42,474 nt of DNA from Armatimonadota bacterium (GCA_021413725.1 JAIOPU010000263.1:1-42474); one strand, 5' to 3'. Shown: positions 23,098-31,385, counted from the stretch's first letter. Translations and numbers: made by a program. The notes: generated from the sequence alone by a model not told the origin.

Positions 23098-24368
23098 TTG
23101 AATCTCTCTGCCGCCTCACGCTCCAAACTCTCGCGATGGTCGGGATGGGCGATGGCGATCAGGGCCTTTGCGCGCTGGCGCAAGGACTTGCCGTAGAGAT
23201 CGGCAACGCCGAATTCCGTAACTATATAGTGTACGTGTGCACGGGTCGTAACCACTCCCGCGCCCGGTTTCAGCATTCCGACAATTCGCGATTCCCCGCG
23301 CTTCGTTCGGGAGGGCAGGGCGATGATTGGCTTTCCGCCGGCGGAATACATCGCACCTCGGATAAAGTCCATCTGGCCGCCGACGCCGGAGTAGAGGCGA
23401 GTGCCGATGGAGTCGGCGCAGACTTGCCCCGTGATATCCACCTCGATCGCCGAGTTGATCGCGGTGACCTTGGGGTTCCGGCGAATGACGGCGGTGTCGT
23501 TCACATAGGCCGCGTCCAGCATCGCAACGAGCGGATTGTCGTCCAGAAAGTCGTACACACGCTTCGTTCCGAGAACGAATGTCGCCACAATTTTGCCCGC
23601 GTGGACCCGCTTGGCGGCCCCTGTCACCGCGCCGCATTCGACGAGGTCAATGAGGCCGTCGGAGAACATCTCCGTGTGGATTCCCAGGTTCTTGTGCGAT
23701 TTCAACGCCCGCAGAACGGCGTCGGGGACGCCGCCGATTCCCATTTGCAGAGTCGCGCCGTCTTCGATCAGTCCCGCGCAGTGCTGTCCAATCGCGATTT
23801 CGTCCGCGCCGGCGATGGGGAGGTTGATTTCGTGCAATGGTTCGTCGTGTTCGACAAAAGCGGTGAGTTGGCTGACATGGATCAGGCCGTCGCCGTGACT
23901 GCGCGGCATCGAGTGGTTGACCTGCGCGATCACGTGTTTTGCGGTTTGAACGGCGGCGCGAGTTGCTTCGATCGAAACCCCAAGCGAGCAGAAGCCGTGC
24001 TTATCGGGCGGGGAAACCTGGATCAAAACCGCGTCAAGAGGCAGGATTTTGTTTCGAAAGAGGGCGGGGACTTCGCTGAGGAAGACGGGAACGTAGTCGG
24101 CGCGGCCCTCATCGACCGCCTTCCGGACATTCGCCCCGACAAAAAGCGCATGAACCCGAAAGCTCTCGCGCATCTCCGGCTCGGCGTAAGGAGCGGCTCC
24201 TTCGGTGTGGAGTTGCACGATTTCAACATCGCGAAGCTCCTCCGACCGGGCGGTCATCGCCTTGATCAGAGCCTGCGGAGCAGCGGCGATTCCGTGAATA
24301 TAAACCCGATTGCCGCTGGAGATAAGGGAGACCGCTTCTGCGGCTGAGACTGCTTTCGGGTTCAACAT
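23094..24368 (-). CDS. Acetyl-CoA hydrolase/transferase family CoA transferase (4-hydroxybutyrate CoA-transferase-like)
   Basis: A 424-residue CoA transferase that swaps CoA between acyl-CoA and a short organic acid such as acetate or 4-hydroxybutyrate. Key marks are GNRVYIHGIAAAPQALIKAM (N-terminal nucleotide-type loop), VLIQVSPPDKHGFCSLGVS, GATLQMGIGGVPDAVL, and LGIHTEMFSDGLIDLVECGAVTG holding the catalytic Glu of the family. VCADSIGTRLYSGVGGQMDFIRGA is the CoA-binding block, followed by IVTEFGVADLYGKSL. The start at 24368 (MLNPKAVSAAEAV) lies after the stop of the preceding gene (24403), making it preferable to the in-frame start at 24467 inside that gene. Length matches the family. Coupled to the CXXCH gene. 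Confidence 0.92.
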   Translation of the reverse strand: MLNPKAVSAAEAVSLISSGNRVYIHGIAAAPQALIKAMTARSEELRDVEIVQLHTEGAAPYAEPEMRESFRVHALFVGANVRKAVDEGRADYVPVFLSEVPALFRNKILPLDAVLIQVSPPDKHGFCSLGVSIEATRAAVQTAKHVIAQVNHSMPRSHGDGLIHVSQLTAFVEHDEPLHEINLPIAGADEIAIGQHCAGLIEDGATLQMGIGGVPDAVLRALKSHKNLGIHTEMFSDGLIDLVECGAVTGAAKRVHAGKIVATFVLGTKRVYDFLDDNPLVAMLDAAYVNDTAVIRRNPKVTAINSAIEVDITGQVCADSIGTRLYSGVGGQMDFIRGAMYSAGGKPIIALPSRTKRGESRIVGMLKPGAGVVTTRAHVHYIVTEFGVADLYGKSLRQRAKALIAIAHPDHRESLEREAAERFK

Positions 24369-24402
24369 CAGGTTCAATTTTACCCGAAATGAGCCTGGAT
24401 CG

Positions 24403-25677
24403 TTACTTCGTGACGGGCTTTGGCTTGGGCGGGAAAGTAAGGCGGAAAATGCGACCGTCTTCGCCACCCGAGTCTCTTATTGCCACTTCCAGGCGCTCTC
24501 CGTCGAACGCATACTGCATCGGCGACCCGTCAATCGGGCTTCGCAGATCACGAAGATCAAGACTCGAAGGAATCACCGGCTCCCGCAACGCCCGCAGCAC
24601 TCCGCGATATGCAAGGCGCTTCGCACGGTCCCGAAGGACGAACCCATACGGATCTTCCTGTAGGCTGCCAAGAGCTTCCGTCAGAACCATTGCAGATGGA
24701 AACTTCGCTAACCCCTTGAATAACCTCAGTTTAGACTCCCCGTTCTTACGCAAAGACTGCGGTCCAGGATGAACAATCTCATGCCAGAGTGAGCGTGATT
24801 CGCGTACGATGGTCAGCTTTGCTTGAGCCTCGGTCATATTTCTCGTGACATAGGTCATAAGTGCGACTCCGAATGTCTGGTCCTTATCATCTTCGAGGGT
24901 CAGTCCAACTTTCGCTCTCCCTTCTTTTGTTCGACAAAGCTCAATCGTCGACAAAAGTTCGACCAGCGAGAATCGGTACATGGATTTCAGATCGGGTGGC
25001 GCGATCGCGGACATGGAGCGTTGCAAGGCTTTCGTAAACTCAGCGTGACCATGGTAGCGGAAGGCAAGGGCGGCCAAATTTCGCCAAATTATCGAAGTGA
25101 TCGAGTTCGCTACGAGTTGGCTGATAAGAGTGGGTTCTGTTCTGATGTGCCTCTCGATCCGCTCCGCCTGCTCTGCCGCAAGAATTGCATCCCCAAATCG
25201 CCCTTCCGCCGCCGCAACGTTCCCTCGAAGGAGAACTAGTTGCGCGCCATTCTTTAGTTCTGTCATTTCCGGAAACAATACTGCGGCACCGAGACTCCAG
25301 TCCCGCTCAAATCTACAGGAAAACCGAGACGCTGTGTCAATAAGGGCAAGCTCACGCTCTTTGGACCTAAGAAACTCTTTTGCTCGACCAATGCTAAGCG
25401 GATCATAGATGGAGTCGCTAAGCAGGGTTAAAGGCATCCACGATCGCGGCCTGATTTTCGTCAGTTGCAAGTAGTAGGTCGCAGCATTCTCACCCAATAT
25501 CTTCGCAGGCAAGTATTTCTCAAACTCCGCCGCCGTCGTCGGCAGACCCTCGCTCGCGGCAAGCTGAAGCTCCTGCTCCAACGCCATCGCATGCTTATCC
25601 GCACCCTTCGCCGAAACCGGCGCGGCAAGAACGCACAACCCCGCAAGAAGTGAAAAACGCAATGCCAGACGGCTCAT
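24403..25677 (-). CDS. Exported hypothetical protein
   Basis: A 424-residue protein with a clear signal peptide (MSRLALRFSLLAGLCVLAAPVSA). I do not recognise a family. The mature part is largely helical: QLAASEGLPTTAAEFEKYLP near the start, then AAEGRFGDAILAAEQAERIERHIRTEPTLISQLVANSITSIIWRNLAAL. A C-terminal beta-like stretch follows (GSPMQYAFDGERLEVAIRDSGG). Similar helical exported proteins with 'P-x-NAA-xYY' openings are common in Planctomycetes and Armatimonadota genomes, usually unnamed. It ends 34 bases before the CoA transferase start, so the three genes 24403-21928 could be one transcript. Confidence 0.8.
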   Translation of the reverse strand: MSRLALRFSLLAGLCVLAAPVSAKGADKHAMALEQELQLAASEGLPTTAAEFEKYLPAKILGENAATYYLQLTKIRPRSWMPLTLLSDSIYDPLSIGRAKEFLRSKERELALIDTASRFSCRFERDWSLGAAVLFPEMTELKNGAQLVLLRGNVAAAEGRFGDAILAAEQAERIERHIRTEPTLISQLVANSITSIIWRNLAALAFRYHGHAEFTKALQRSMSAIAPPDLKSMYRFSLVELLSTIELCRTKEGRAKVGLTLEDDKDQTFGVALMTYVTRNMTEAQAKLTIVRESRSLWHEIVHPGPQSLRKNGESKLRLFKGLAKFPSAMVLTEALGSLQEDPYGFVLRDRAKRLAYRGVLRALREPVIPSSLDLRDLRSPIDGSPMQYAFDGERLEVAIRDSGGEDGRIFRLTFPPKPKPVTK

Positions 25678-25767
25678 AACCGTATGTTACCGATCTCGTG
25701 GAGTTTCGGTTGCTTCTGCCGGAATATCCAAAGAATTTCCCCCCTCAATTCCCTTCGGTCATTGTCC

Positions 25768-25818
25768 CCCCATAAATGGGCGGGATGCGCGAACTAATTA
25801 CCTCGCCCATTTATGGGG
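25768..25818. repeat. Long hairpin, 15-bp perfect arms
   Basis: CCCCATAAATGGGCG (25768-25782) and its exact complement (25804-25818) around a 21-base loop, in the gap between two convergent or divergent transcripts. It forms the left part of the family-B repeat. There is no T-run, so a terminator role is unclear. Confidence 0.7.
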
Positions 25819-25895
25819 AGGTCGGTGAGGGACGAACCGGGAGGGGAAATTCGGTTCTCGGAGACAGATCCTTCTCTCTGTCCGAGCCCACCCTA
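25804..25895. repeat. Family-B intergenic repeat, copy 1
   Basis: GGGGAGGTCGGTGAGGGACG, then AACCGGGAGGGGAAATTCGG, then a CTCGGAGACAGA/TCTGTCCGAG hairpin. Related copies are at 30467-30500, 38196-38260 and, in part, 5633-5685. The 241-base gap 25678-25918 holds nothing else. Confidence 0.65.
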
Positions 25896-25918
25896 GTTAT
25901 TCGCCAATGACCAGCCCC

Positions 25919-26443
25919 TCACTTATGACTCTTCGCCTTAACCTGCGCACTATCCAACTTCGTCGGTTGCCCCGTCGAATCAAACGGGGAGCTGAAGTTG
26001 AAACCGTAGGGCGTGGAGCCGTTTTCGTGCAGGCTGTCGAGGCGTTTCGTCGCCTCGTCCCAATTCACCTCGTCCTCCTCACCGACCCACCACGCCACAT
26101 AAGTCGGGACGTCGCGCTGCTCAAACCACTCTCGGCGCAACTTCATGGATTCGCCGTGCAACCCACTGTAGGCGTAGGCGGCGACCGATTCCAAGTCCTC
26201 CCAAGTGCTCAGCGTGGAGGCGATTCGGTCGAGCGGTGGGTTCTGAAGGCACTTTGGCGCGAGGATTTCGCCCCAGGAATGGGTGTGATTAGAAAAATCC
26301 CGAACCGAACGCGCGATAAACCCCGGCGTGGCGGCGGCCATTGCGTAGACGCTATCAAGTCGATCCAAAAACCCTTGAACACGAGGGTGCCCAAAGGGCT
26401 CGTGCATCACGACAACGGTCATAAAAGCAAGACGCTGAGACAT
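25919..26443 (-). CDS. DUF3291-domain protein
   Basis: A 174-residue cytosolic protein of the DUF3291 family, a dimeric alpha+beta barrel (ABM-like) fold of unknown function. Marks are PRVQGFLDRLDSVYAMAAATPGFIAR at the N-terminus and the highly typical STWEDLESVAAYAYSGLHGESMKLRREWFEQ followed by VPTYVAWWVGEEDEVNWDEATKRLDSLHENGSTPYGFNF. Some members may be monooxygenase-like or heme-binding; none can be claimed here. Separate from the glycosidase gene upstream by 107 bases. Confidence 0.87.
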   Translation of the reverse strand: MSQRLAFMTVVVMHEPFGHPRVQGFLDRLDSVYAMAAATPGFIARSVRDFSNHTHSWGEILAPKCLQNPPLDRIASTLSTWEDLESVAAYAYSGLHGESMKLRREWFEQRDVPTYVAWWVGEEDEVNWDEATKRLDSLHENGSTPYGFNFSSPFDSTGQPTKLDSAQVKAKSHK

Positions 26444-26550
26444 GAATGCAATGCTACCCGGCTAGGAAGTACCAAGTTTCGTGGGCCAGGAACACAGCCT
26501 AAAGGGTCACCGTCCGGCTTCCAGAAAGTGATTTTTTGTTCCGGGGTGTG

Positions 26551-28620
26551 CTACTTAATCGAGAAGTAACTCCATCCGCGAGGGCCGACTTTGACTTCCA
26601 GCGTCGCTACGCCGTCCTTCACTTTGAGACCAACCGCCTTTCCTTCCCGCTCTTTCACCGTCGTCCCCTTCGAAATTCCCGCGTACTGCAAAGGCACCGC
26701 CACCGTCTCGCTGAGTTCGGAGTCGGTGGGATTGTAGACGACGAGCATGGCTCGGGGGGAGGCGTTGGGGTTTGCGTGGAGGACGTAGTCGAGTCGGCGT
26801 CCGTCCGCGCGGCGAAGGTGGACGACATCCGATTCCAGGATCTCGCGGTACTTCTTGAACCAATTGACCATCCGCACCACCACCGCCTTCGTCTCCGGCG
26901 CGTCATAGAGCCGAGTTCCACGCCAGCAGGCTTGCGCGCCATATCCAAGTGTGTTCGCGAAGTGCAATTCGTAGTCGACCAGATTATCTTTGAGCGGCTC
27001 GATCGTCGCCGCCTTGCCTCCGCCTTGGTATTCGGTGAGCGGGACGAACATCCAGCCCATCGAGGGGGTTTTATCGAAGGTCCCGTCGAACAGGTTCTGC
27101 CGAGCGTGGACGTGTTGCTGCTCTCGCGGGAGCGACCAGTTCGACTCGCGATAGCCCATCGCCGACTTGTTCGAACCGTTGAGGAAGTACGTGTCGGGGA
27201 CGTTCATGAAGACATTCCGCTCGCGCAACCACGCGTAAAGGTCCTCCATCATTTGGAATTGCTTCCACTGCGAATCTTCATACCCACGGTGCCCGGGGTG
27301 GGTGGGGGAGGCGCAGGCATCTCCTGGGTAGTTCCCGTCGTGTTCAAAGACTTTGAACCCGGTTTTGGTGATGAAAGTCTTGATTTTGCGGAAATACTCT
27401 TGTCCCCAAGCGGAGCAAAGACAGGGCGAACTGCCGAAAATCGCACCACCTGGCTTGCCCGTTTTGACGTTGATGACATCGTTCGCGGCGTCGATGCTTC
27501 GACTCGCGAGGAGCGAGTATCCGCCGAGGCGGATGCCCTTCGCGTCCGCATATTCTCGTATCGCACGCCACTTCGTGATGTTCGCGGTCGAAAGATCCTC
27601 CATGTCGAGTCCGCTCCAGAAGCTGATAATCGCCATCTCATAGCCGCACTCGGCGGCCTGATCGATCGCGCGCTTGACCACGGTGTCGTCGCTGGATTGG
27701 ATGTGGAGCATCAAGGGATTGTCTTGGGTCCAGGGCGCGAGTTTTCGGTACATCGCCCGGACACCCATACTCTTTCGTTCGAGATCTTCGCTGTCGTGGA
27801 GAAGGATGAATGACCGCAGAGAATCCATGCTCTCGCCCGGTTTGAGGTCTACGGACGGCCCGACCGGAGGATGGATGTCCAACACACAAGGCGTCTTCAA
27901 TTCATAACTCACTTGAGTTTGAAAAGCCGGGTCCGTCTCCCAATGAACGGCAGGATTGCTGTCGCTCGAAGACCCGCCGAATCCCATGTTTGTAATCACC
28001 GTCGCATTCGGAAGTTGCCAACGATTCAAAGCCTCCACCGCGCTTTGCCCTTCCACCATCGCGAGTCGTTCGGAGGTGAATGTCTCCACTCTGATCGTCT
28101 TTGCGGAGGTGTTTTGAAGGCGAATCTGCTTGCCGATGACCGGCATGTTATCGTAAATCTCAAGTCGGACGTCCGCCTGGAGGGATTCGGACTGAAAGCT
28201 GAGCTTCACGGCCTTTCCCGCCGGAACCCACTGCTTCCCCGACTTGAGTTTGTATGGTATGGGGGAGGCGACGGGAACAAATTCGATGCCAGTGAGTTTC
28301 ATGGACCTCGGATCGGGCCTCATCGTCTCCAGCCAGGCGGGAGTCAAAAACGCTCGGTCGGGCGCAGCGGTTGTTCCACCGACCCAGATGTCCTTTCCGT
28401 CCACCATGAGTTTCCCCTCGGGTTCGGTGGAGCGAATAAACTCCTGCCCGGTGTCCATTCGGCGCATGGAAGTAGTCGCGACGAATGACTCAACCTGAAT
28501 TCTGCGCTCTATCAGACCATTGGAGAGGACGAGGTCCTTGCCATCGCGCTCGATTTTGGCGATGTTGTTGGATTGGGTGAACCAATTGACGGCGGGCAAG
28601 ATCGTGGGTACGAAGAGCAT
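26551..28620 (-). CDS. Alpha-galactosidase-like glycoside hydrolase (GH36/clan GH-D-like)
   Basis: A 689-residue glycosidase-like protein. An N-terminal beta-sandwich (about 20-280) precedes a TIM-barrel-like central domain (about 300-600) with VEGQSAVEALNRWQ, AIISFWSGLDMEDLS and, near residue 420, FKVFEHDGNYPGDACAS, where the Asp-Gly-Asn resembles the nucleophile strand of clan GH-D. A C-terminal beta domain (ADGRRLDYVLHANPNASPRAMLVVYNPTDSEL) closes it. Cleavage of alpha-galactosides or similar is inferred. A short N-terminal hydrophobic run (MLFVPTILPAVNW) might be a weak signal. The substrate is uncertain, and another GH-D or GH31-like family is possible. It diverges from the PEP-CTERM gene at 28753. 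Confidence 0.75.
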   Translation of the reverse strand: MLFVPTILPAVNWFTQSNNIAKIERDGKDLVLSNGLIERRIQVESFVATTSMRRMDTGQEFIRSTEPEGKLMVDGKDIWVGGTTAAPDRAFLTPAWLETMRPDPRSMKLTGIEFVPVASPIPYKLKSGKQWVPAGKAVKLSFQSESLQADVRLEIYDNMPVIGKQIRLQNTSAKTIRVETFTSERLAMVEGQSAVEALNRWQLPNATVITNMGFGGSSSDSNPAVHWETDPAFQTQVSYELKTPCVLDIHPPVGPSVDLKPGESMDSLRSFILLHDSEDLERKSMGVRAMYRKLAPWTQDNPLMLHIQSSDDTVVKRAIDQAAECGYEMAIISFWSGLDMEDLSTANITKWRAIREYADAKGIRLGGYSLLASRSIDAANDVINVKTGKPGGAIFGSSPCLCSAWGQEYFRKIKTFITKTGFKVFEHDGNYPGDACASPTHPGHRGYEDSQWKQFQMMEDLYAWLRERNVFMNVPDTYFLNGSNKSAMGYRESNWSLPREQQHVHARQNLFDGTFDKTPSMGWMFVPLTEYQGGGKAATIEPLKDNLVDYELHFANTLGYGAQACWRGTRLYDAPETKAVVVRMVNWFKKYREILESDVVHLRRADGRRLDYVLHANPNASPRAMLVVYNPTDSELSETVAVPLQYAGISKGTTVKEREGKAVGLKVKDGVATLEVKVGPRGWSYFSIK

Positions 28621-28670
28621 AAGCCCATCGTACCCACCGCCGAGGCGGTTGCGATTTGTAGGCGACAGAT

Positions 28671-28699
28671 TTGGATTTTCGAGAAAAGTGTTGTAAAAT
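28671..28699 (+). promoter_or_regulatory. Candidate promoter of the fourth PEP-CTERM gene
   Basis: TTGGAT (28671-28676) and TAAAAT (28694-28699) with a 17-base spacer. No GTAAAAATAC element is found before this gene. Confidence 0.5.
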
Positions 28700-28752
28700 A
28701 GTTGGGTTCGGGGCTTCTCGCATGGAAGACCCCACGCTTCGAAAGGAAATTC

Positions 28753-29337
28753 ATGATGAAAAATAATCTTTACCGGGCAGGGATTCTGTCCTTCTGCGCT
28801 TGCATCGGCGTCTTAAACATCGCAAGTGCCGAGGTTCTTGGGTTCGACAATATCGGCGGGAACAACGGCGAGGTCTACGACCAGCACACTGAACAAGGGT
28901 TCGATGTTGATGCGGTTAGAGGCGATTGGTTCAAAGCCTATAACTTTGGCGCACCGGTTCCGGCCATCTTCACCGGCCCGTTTGGCAGTCCCTTCATTTC
29001 TACTTTTGAAGTCAGCCGAACTGGCGGTGGACTCTTTAGGTTCCTCAGCGTTGACCTGTCGTCGAACGTCAATCCTGGCACGATTTACGACTTTGTCGGC
29101 AAGCGCGGCGGCTCGACGATTTTCAGTTCCTCCGGCACCATCAACTCAATCAACACCTTCGAAACTTTCGCAAACGGCAACATGAGCATGATTGACTTGC
29201 TCAGCGTGACGGTGACACCGGTGGCGGGGGTGGGTTCCAATAACGCCGATAACATTGTCGTCGACACGGTTCCTGAGCCAGCCTCGCTCTTGGTCCTCGC
29301 TTTGGGCGGGATCGCATTGGTTCGTCGCAGGCGCTAA
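28753..29337 (+). CDS. PEP-CTERM exosortase-sorted protein (fourth)
   Basis: A 194-residue exported protein. AAAGGA (28742-28747) precedes ATG codons at 28753 and 28756; the first is used here. The signal peptide is MMKNNLYRAGILSFCACIGVLNIASA. The mature part (EVLGFDNIGGNNGEVYDQHTEQGFDVDAVRGDWFKAYNFGAPVPAIFTGP) matches a common PEP-CTERM type with a jelly-roll-like beta sandwich (LRFLSVDLSSN..., FASGGTINS-like) that may bind ligand. The tail VPEPASLLVLALGGIALVRRRR is the sorting signal, with an Arg4 end. Terminator hairpin follows. Confidence 0.9.
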   Translation: MMKNNLYRAGILSFCACIGVLNIASAEVLGFDNIGGNNGEVYDQHTEQGFDVDAVRGDWFKAYNFGAPVPAIFTGPFGSPFISTFEVSRTGGGLFRFLSVDLSSNVNPGTIYDFVGKRGGSTIFSSSGTINSINTFETFANGNMSMIDLLSVTVTPVAGVGSNNADNIVVDTVPEPASLLVLALGGIALVRRRR

Positions 29338-29355
29338 GCTCTTTCGGGCACGATC

Positions 29356-29387
29356 AGTCCGCGCATCGTCGAATGCGCGGACTTTTT
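29356..29387 (+). terminator. Terminator of the fourth PEP-CTERM gene
   Basis: An 11-bp perfect stem (29356-29366 with 29373-29383, CGTCGA loop) and TTTTT (29383-29387). Confidence 0.92.
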
Positions 29388-29407
29388 CATGGCTGATTTG
29401 AGCCTAC

Positions 29408-29425
29408 TCTCTAAAAAATTAGAGA
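29408..29425. promoter_or_regulatory. Inverted repeat TCTCTAA-AAAA-TTAGAGA
   Basis: A perfect 7-bp inverted repeat around AAAA, about 90 bases upstream of the fifth PEP-CTERM gene. It is a candidate operator; it is too AT-rich for a strong terminator and lies after one already. Confidence 0.4.
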
Positions 29426-29512
29426 AAAGTCCAGCACGGATGCAACACTTTCGCAAGTCCGCGCCAATTCCTTCTACAGGAACCGAGAACGGTTCAAGTA
29501 ATGGGAAAGACA

Positions 29513-30358
29513 ATGAAAAAACTAATCTTCAGCTCGCTCACTCTGACACTCGTCGCATCCTTCGGCTCCGCCCAGCTCTACGGGATTGAACACGGACAGA
29601 CTAACAACACGATCTATCAAATCAGCACCACAACCGGCGCGGCAACTGCTGTCTTTAACTACGCACACAGCAGCAACGAAATCAACGTCTCCGGCCTTGC
29701 TTACAACCCCAACACGAACAAGTTTAATACAGTCAGCTACTTATCGGGCAACGTCACCAACATGATTGAAATCGACCTCGTCGGATCAACGGCGAACATC
29801 GTTAGTACCGGAATTTCGACGACGTACTTTGAGGGACTTGACTATTCAGCATCACTTGGCGGGCTGGTGGTGAGCCATGGACCTGGCGGATTTTTCTCTG
29901 GGAGTCTCTCGCTCCTTGACAACAGCTATAACCTTCTCAATTCAAACAACGCAACCGGCTTAGCAGATGGGGACTGCCTCTTTCTCGATGGAACAGGCGC
30001 TTTGAATGCACTGGATACCAACAATCCAACCGGCGGCTTCCAACGGAATCGAATCGTCAATCCGTTCGGCGCCAACACCAATGTCGCAACTGGGCTCAAC
30101 AACTTTGTCGCTGGCAAAGACTACGATGCGGCATGGAAAGCCGACGAAGGACGACTGTTCCTGACCCGATTCGACTCTCTTGCCACCTTTGACAACGCTA
30201 ACACCATCACCGGAATAGGTAGTTATGGAACTCACGCCGATGGCACTGCGATCGGAATCACCGGAATCGCCGTCGGTCGCCCAGTTCCCGAGCCCGCTTC
30301 TTTCCTCGGTCTCCTTGGAGGCGCGGGAGCACTGCTCCGACGCCGCAACCGAAAGTAG
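29513..30358 (+). CDS. PEP-CTERM exosortase-sorted protein (fifth, propeller-like)
   Basis: A 281-residue exported protein. The in-frame ATG at 29501 would add MGKT before MKKLIFSSLTLTLVASFGSAQ; 29513 gives the more typical signal peptide and is used. The mature sequence reads like a beta-propeller of the DUF4394/SMP-30-like kind frequent in PEP-CTERM proteins: LYGIEHGQTNNTIYQISTTTG, VSGLAYNPNTNKFNTVS, FEGLDYSASLGGLVVSHG, GKDYDAAWKADEGRLFLTRFDS, GITGIAVGR. The tail PVPEPASFLGLLGGAGALLRRRNRK is the sorting signal. Terminator at 30376. Confidence 0.9.
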   Translation: MKKLIFSSLTLTLVASFGSAQLYGIEHGQTNNTIYQISTTTGAATAVFNYAHSSNEINVSGLAYNPNTNKFNTVSYLSGNVTNMIEIDLVGSTANIVSTGISTTYFEGLDYSASLGGLVVSHGPGGFFSGSLSLLDNSYNLLNSNNATGLADGDCLFLDGTGALNALDTNNPTGGFQRNRIVNPFGANTNVATGLNNFVAGKDYDAAWKADEGRLFLTRFDSLATFDNANTITGIGSYGTHADGTAIGITGIAVGRPVPEPASFLGLLGGAGALLRRRNRK

Positions 30359-30375
30359 AGCCTTTGAGACCTGAA

Positions 30376-30401
30376 GATGCCCCCGCGCAAGTGGGGGCAT
30401 C
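30376..30401 (+). terminator. Terminator of the fifth PEP-CTERM gene
   Basis: GATGCCCCC (30376-30384) and GGGGGCATC (30393-30401), 8-base loop, followed by TTACTATT. Confidence 0.75.
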
Positions 30402-30466
30402 TTACTATTGGAGTGCCCGAATCTCAGGACTTTATTTACTCTTAGCGAACACGTTACTTCTCCGCA

Positions 30467-30560
30467 CGAGCAAGTCGGTGAGGCACGAACTGGATGAGGG
30501 TTTCTCTCGTGAGAAAATTTCCATGTGCCAGTTCCCCAACCGACCTCCCCCAAGGGGCGA
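30467..30560. repeat. Family-B-like repeat remnant
   Basis: CAAGTCGGTGAGGCACGAAC shares 14 or more bases with the 25819 copy. Further on, CCGACCTCCCCCAAGGGGCG is an inverted portion. A diverged copy in the 267-base gap between the fifth PEP-CTERM gene and rpmF; no gene is seen in the gap. Confidence 0.45.
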
Positions 30561-30580
30561 GGTTGGTTTGATCGACGCAA

Positions 30581-30606
30581 AAAAGGCCGCCTCTGGTGAG
30601 GCGGCC
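30581..30606 (-). terminator. Terminator of rpmF
   Basis: GGCCGCCTC (30585-30593) and GAGGCGGCC (30598-30606), TGGT loop. On the minus strand it is followed by TTTTTT. Confidence 0.92.
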
Positions 30607-30625
30607 TTTCTGCTTTCCATGAGGC

Positions 30626-30808
30626 TTACTTGAAGCCAGGCAACTTTCGACCGTTGTAATAACCGTCGGGAGTTGCGTAGTGGCGAAGATGGAACGGGCT
30701 GTCCGAACCGACTTGCTTTACGGGTGAGATCGTTGGCAATTCGGTGACGTAGTTCGTTCGTCGCTTTGCCGTTCGTTGGTGGCTATGTCTTCTTTTGGGG
30801 TTTGGCAT
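30626..30808 (-). CDS. rpmF: Large ribosomal subunit protein L32
   Basis: A 60-residue protein with the invariant MPNPKRRHSHQRTAKRRT start and the E. coli-type ending HLRHYATPDGYYNGRKLPG. It is a 50S structural protein. The four zinc-ribbon cysteines of Gram-positive L32 are absent. It starts 11 bases after rpmG and ends at a strong terminator, forming a two-gene unit. Confidence 0.95.
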   Translation of the reverse strand: MPNPKRRHSHQRTAKRRTNYVTELPTISPVKQVGSDSPFHLRHYATPDGYYNGRKLPGFK

Positions 30809-30819
30809 CGCTTAAATCC

Positions 30820-30987
30820 TTATTTCTTTTCGCGGTGAAGGGTCATCTTTCGCAGATTTGGGTTGTATTTCTTCAACTCAAGCTTCTCCTGAGTGTTCAC
30901 TTTGTTCTTCGTTGTGGTGTAGTAGTTCTTACCGTCTTCAGTACAGACGATTCGAATAATCTCACGCTTTTCGCCTTTTTTTGCCAT
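30820..30987 (-). CDS. rpmG: Large ribosomal subunit protein L33
   Basis: A 55-residue protein: [40 protein letters not shown] and [14 protein letters not shown] match L33 along its length. It is a 50S structural protein. One Cys remains where CxxC pairs occur in zinc-type L33, so it is the zinc-free form. AGGA (seven bases before 30987) sets the start. The upstream tRNA-Glu (31181-31109, same strand) may share the transcript. Confidence 0.95.
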   Translation of the reverse strand: MAKKGEKREIIRIVCTEDGKNYYTTTKNKVNTQEKLELKKYNPNLRKMTLHREKK

Positions 30988-31108
30988 GGCTGATCCTGTT
31001 AGTTCGTACCCCAAGTGCTTGCGCCAGAGTACGCGAATGAAAATTATGACAGACGCGAACACCTTTTTGCTTGGGGGCATTCGGCCTGGCCTGGATGAGA
31101 AAATTTGG

Positions 31109-31181
31109 TAGTCCGGACGGGATTTGAACCCGCGACCTCCGCCGTGAAAGGGCAGCATCCTAACCGCTAGACGACCGGACC
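31109..31181 (-). tRNA. tRNA-Glu (anticodon UUC)
   Basis: The 73-nt minus-strand sequence folds as a cloverleaf. The acceptor is GGTCCGG/CCGGACT (G-U first pair), the D-arm starts GTCTAGCGGTTAGGA, and the anticodon stem is CTGCC/GGCGG with loop CTTTCAC giving anticodon TTC. The T-arm is GCGGG-TTCAAAT-CCCGT. It matches bacterial tRNA-Glu, including the CCCTTTCACGG core. CCA is not encoded. Confidence 0.95.
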
Positions 31182-31385
31182 ACGAATCAATAATTATGGC
31201 TCAGGATAGGAAATTTTGCTCGGACGATTACTGGCACCCAGATTCCGCGCCGCGAAGGCCAGAAACTCGTTTCTTGGATGGCTCGAATCGGGTAAAACTG
31301 AGGTGTGCCAATGCCAGGTGTGGAAGGGTTGGGCGCGGACTCGCGCCAAGACGAACTCAGCGGTTTGAGTGGGAGTGATTTCTAG

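Noticed and set aside
23088-24347. Long open frame on the plus strand (about 420 codons)
   Set aside because: It is antisense to the clearly recognisable CoA transferase and encodes nothing recognisable.
26536-27813. Long open frame on the plus strand (about 425 codons)
   Set aside because: Antisense shadow of the glycosidase gene; Arg/Val/His-rich composition with no domain.
30988-31108. Zur box before rpmG
   Set aside because: AATGAAAATTATGAC is AT-rich but lacks the symmetric TGAAATNATWATNATTTCA-type pattern.
31196-31378. Small gene between tRNA-Glu and nuoL
   Set aside because: 60 codons with no convincing ribosome binding site, no recognisable domain and a composition unlike the neighbours.
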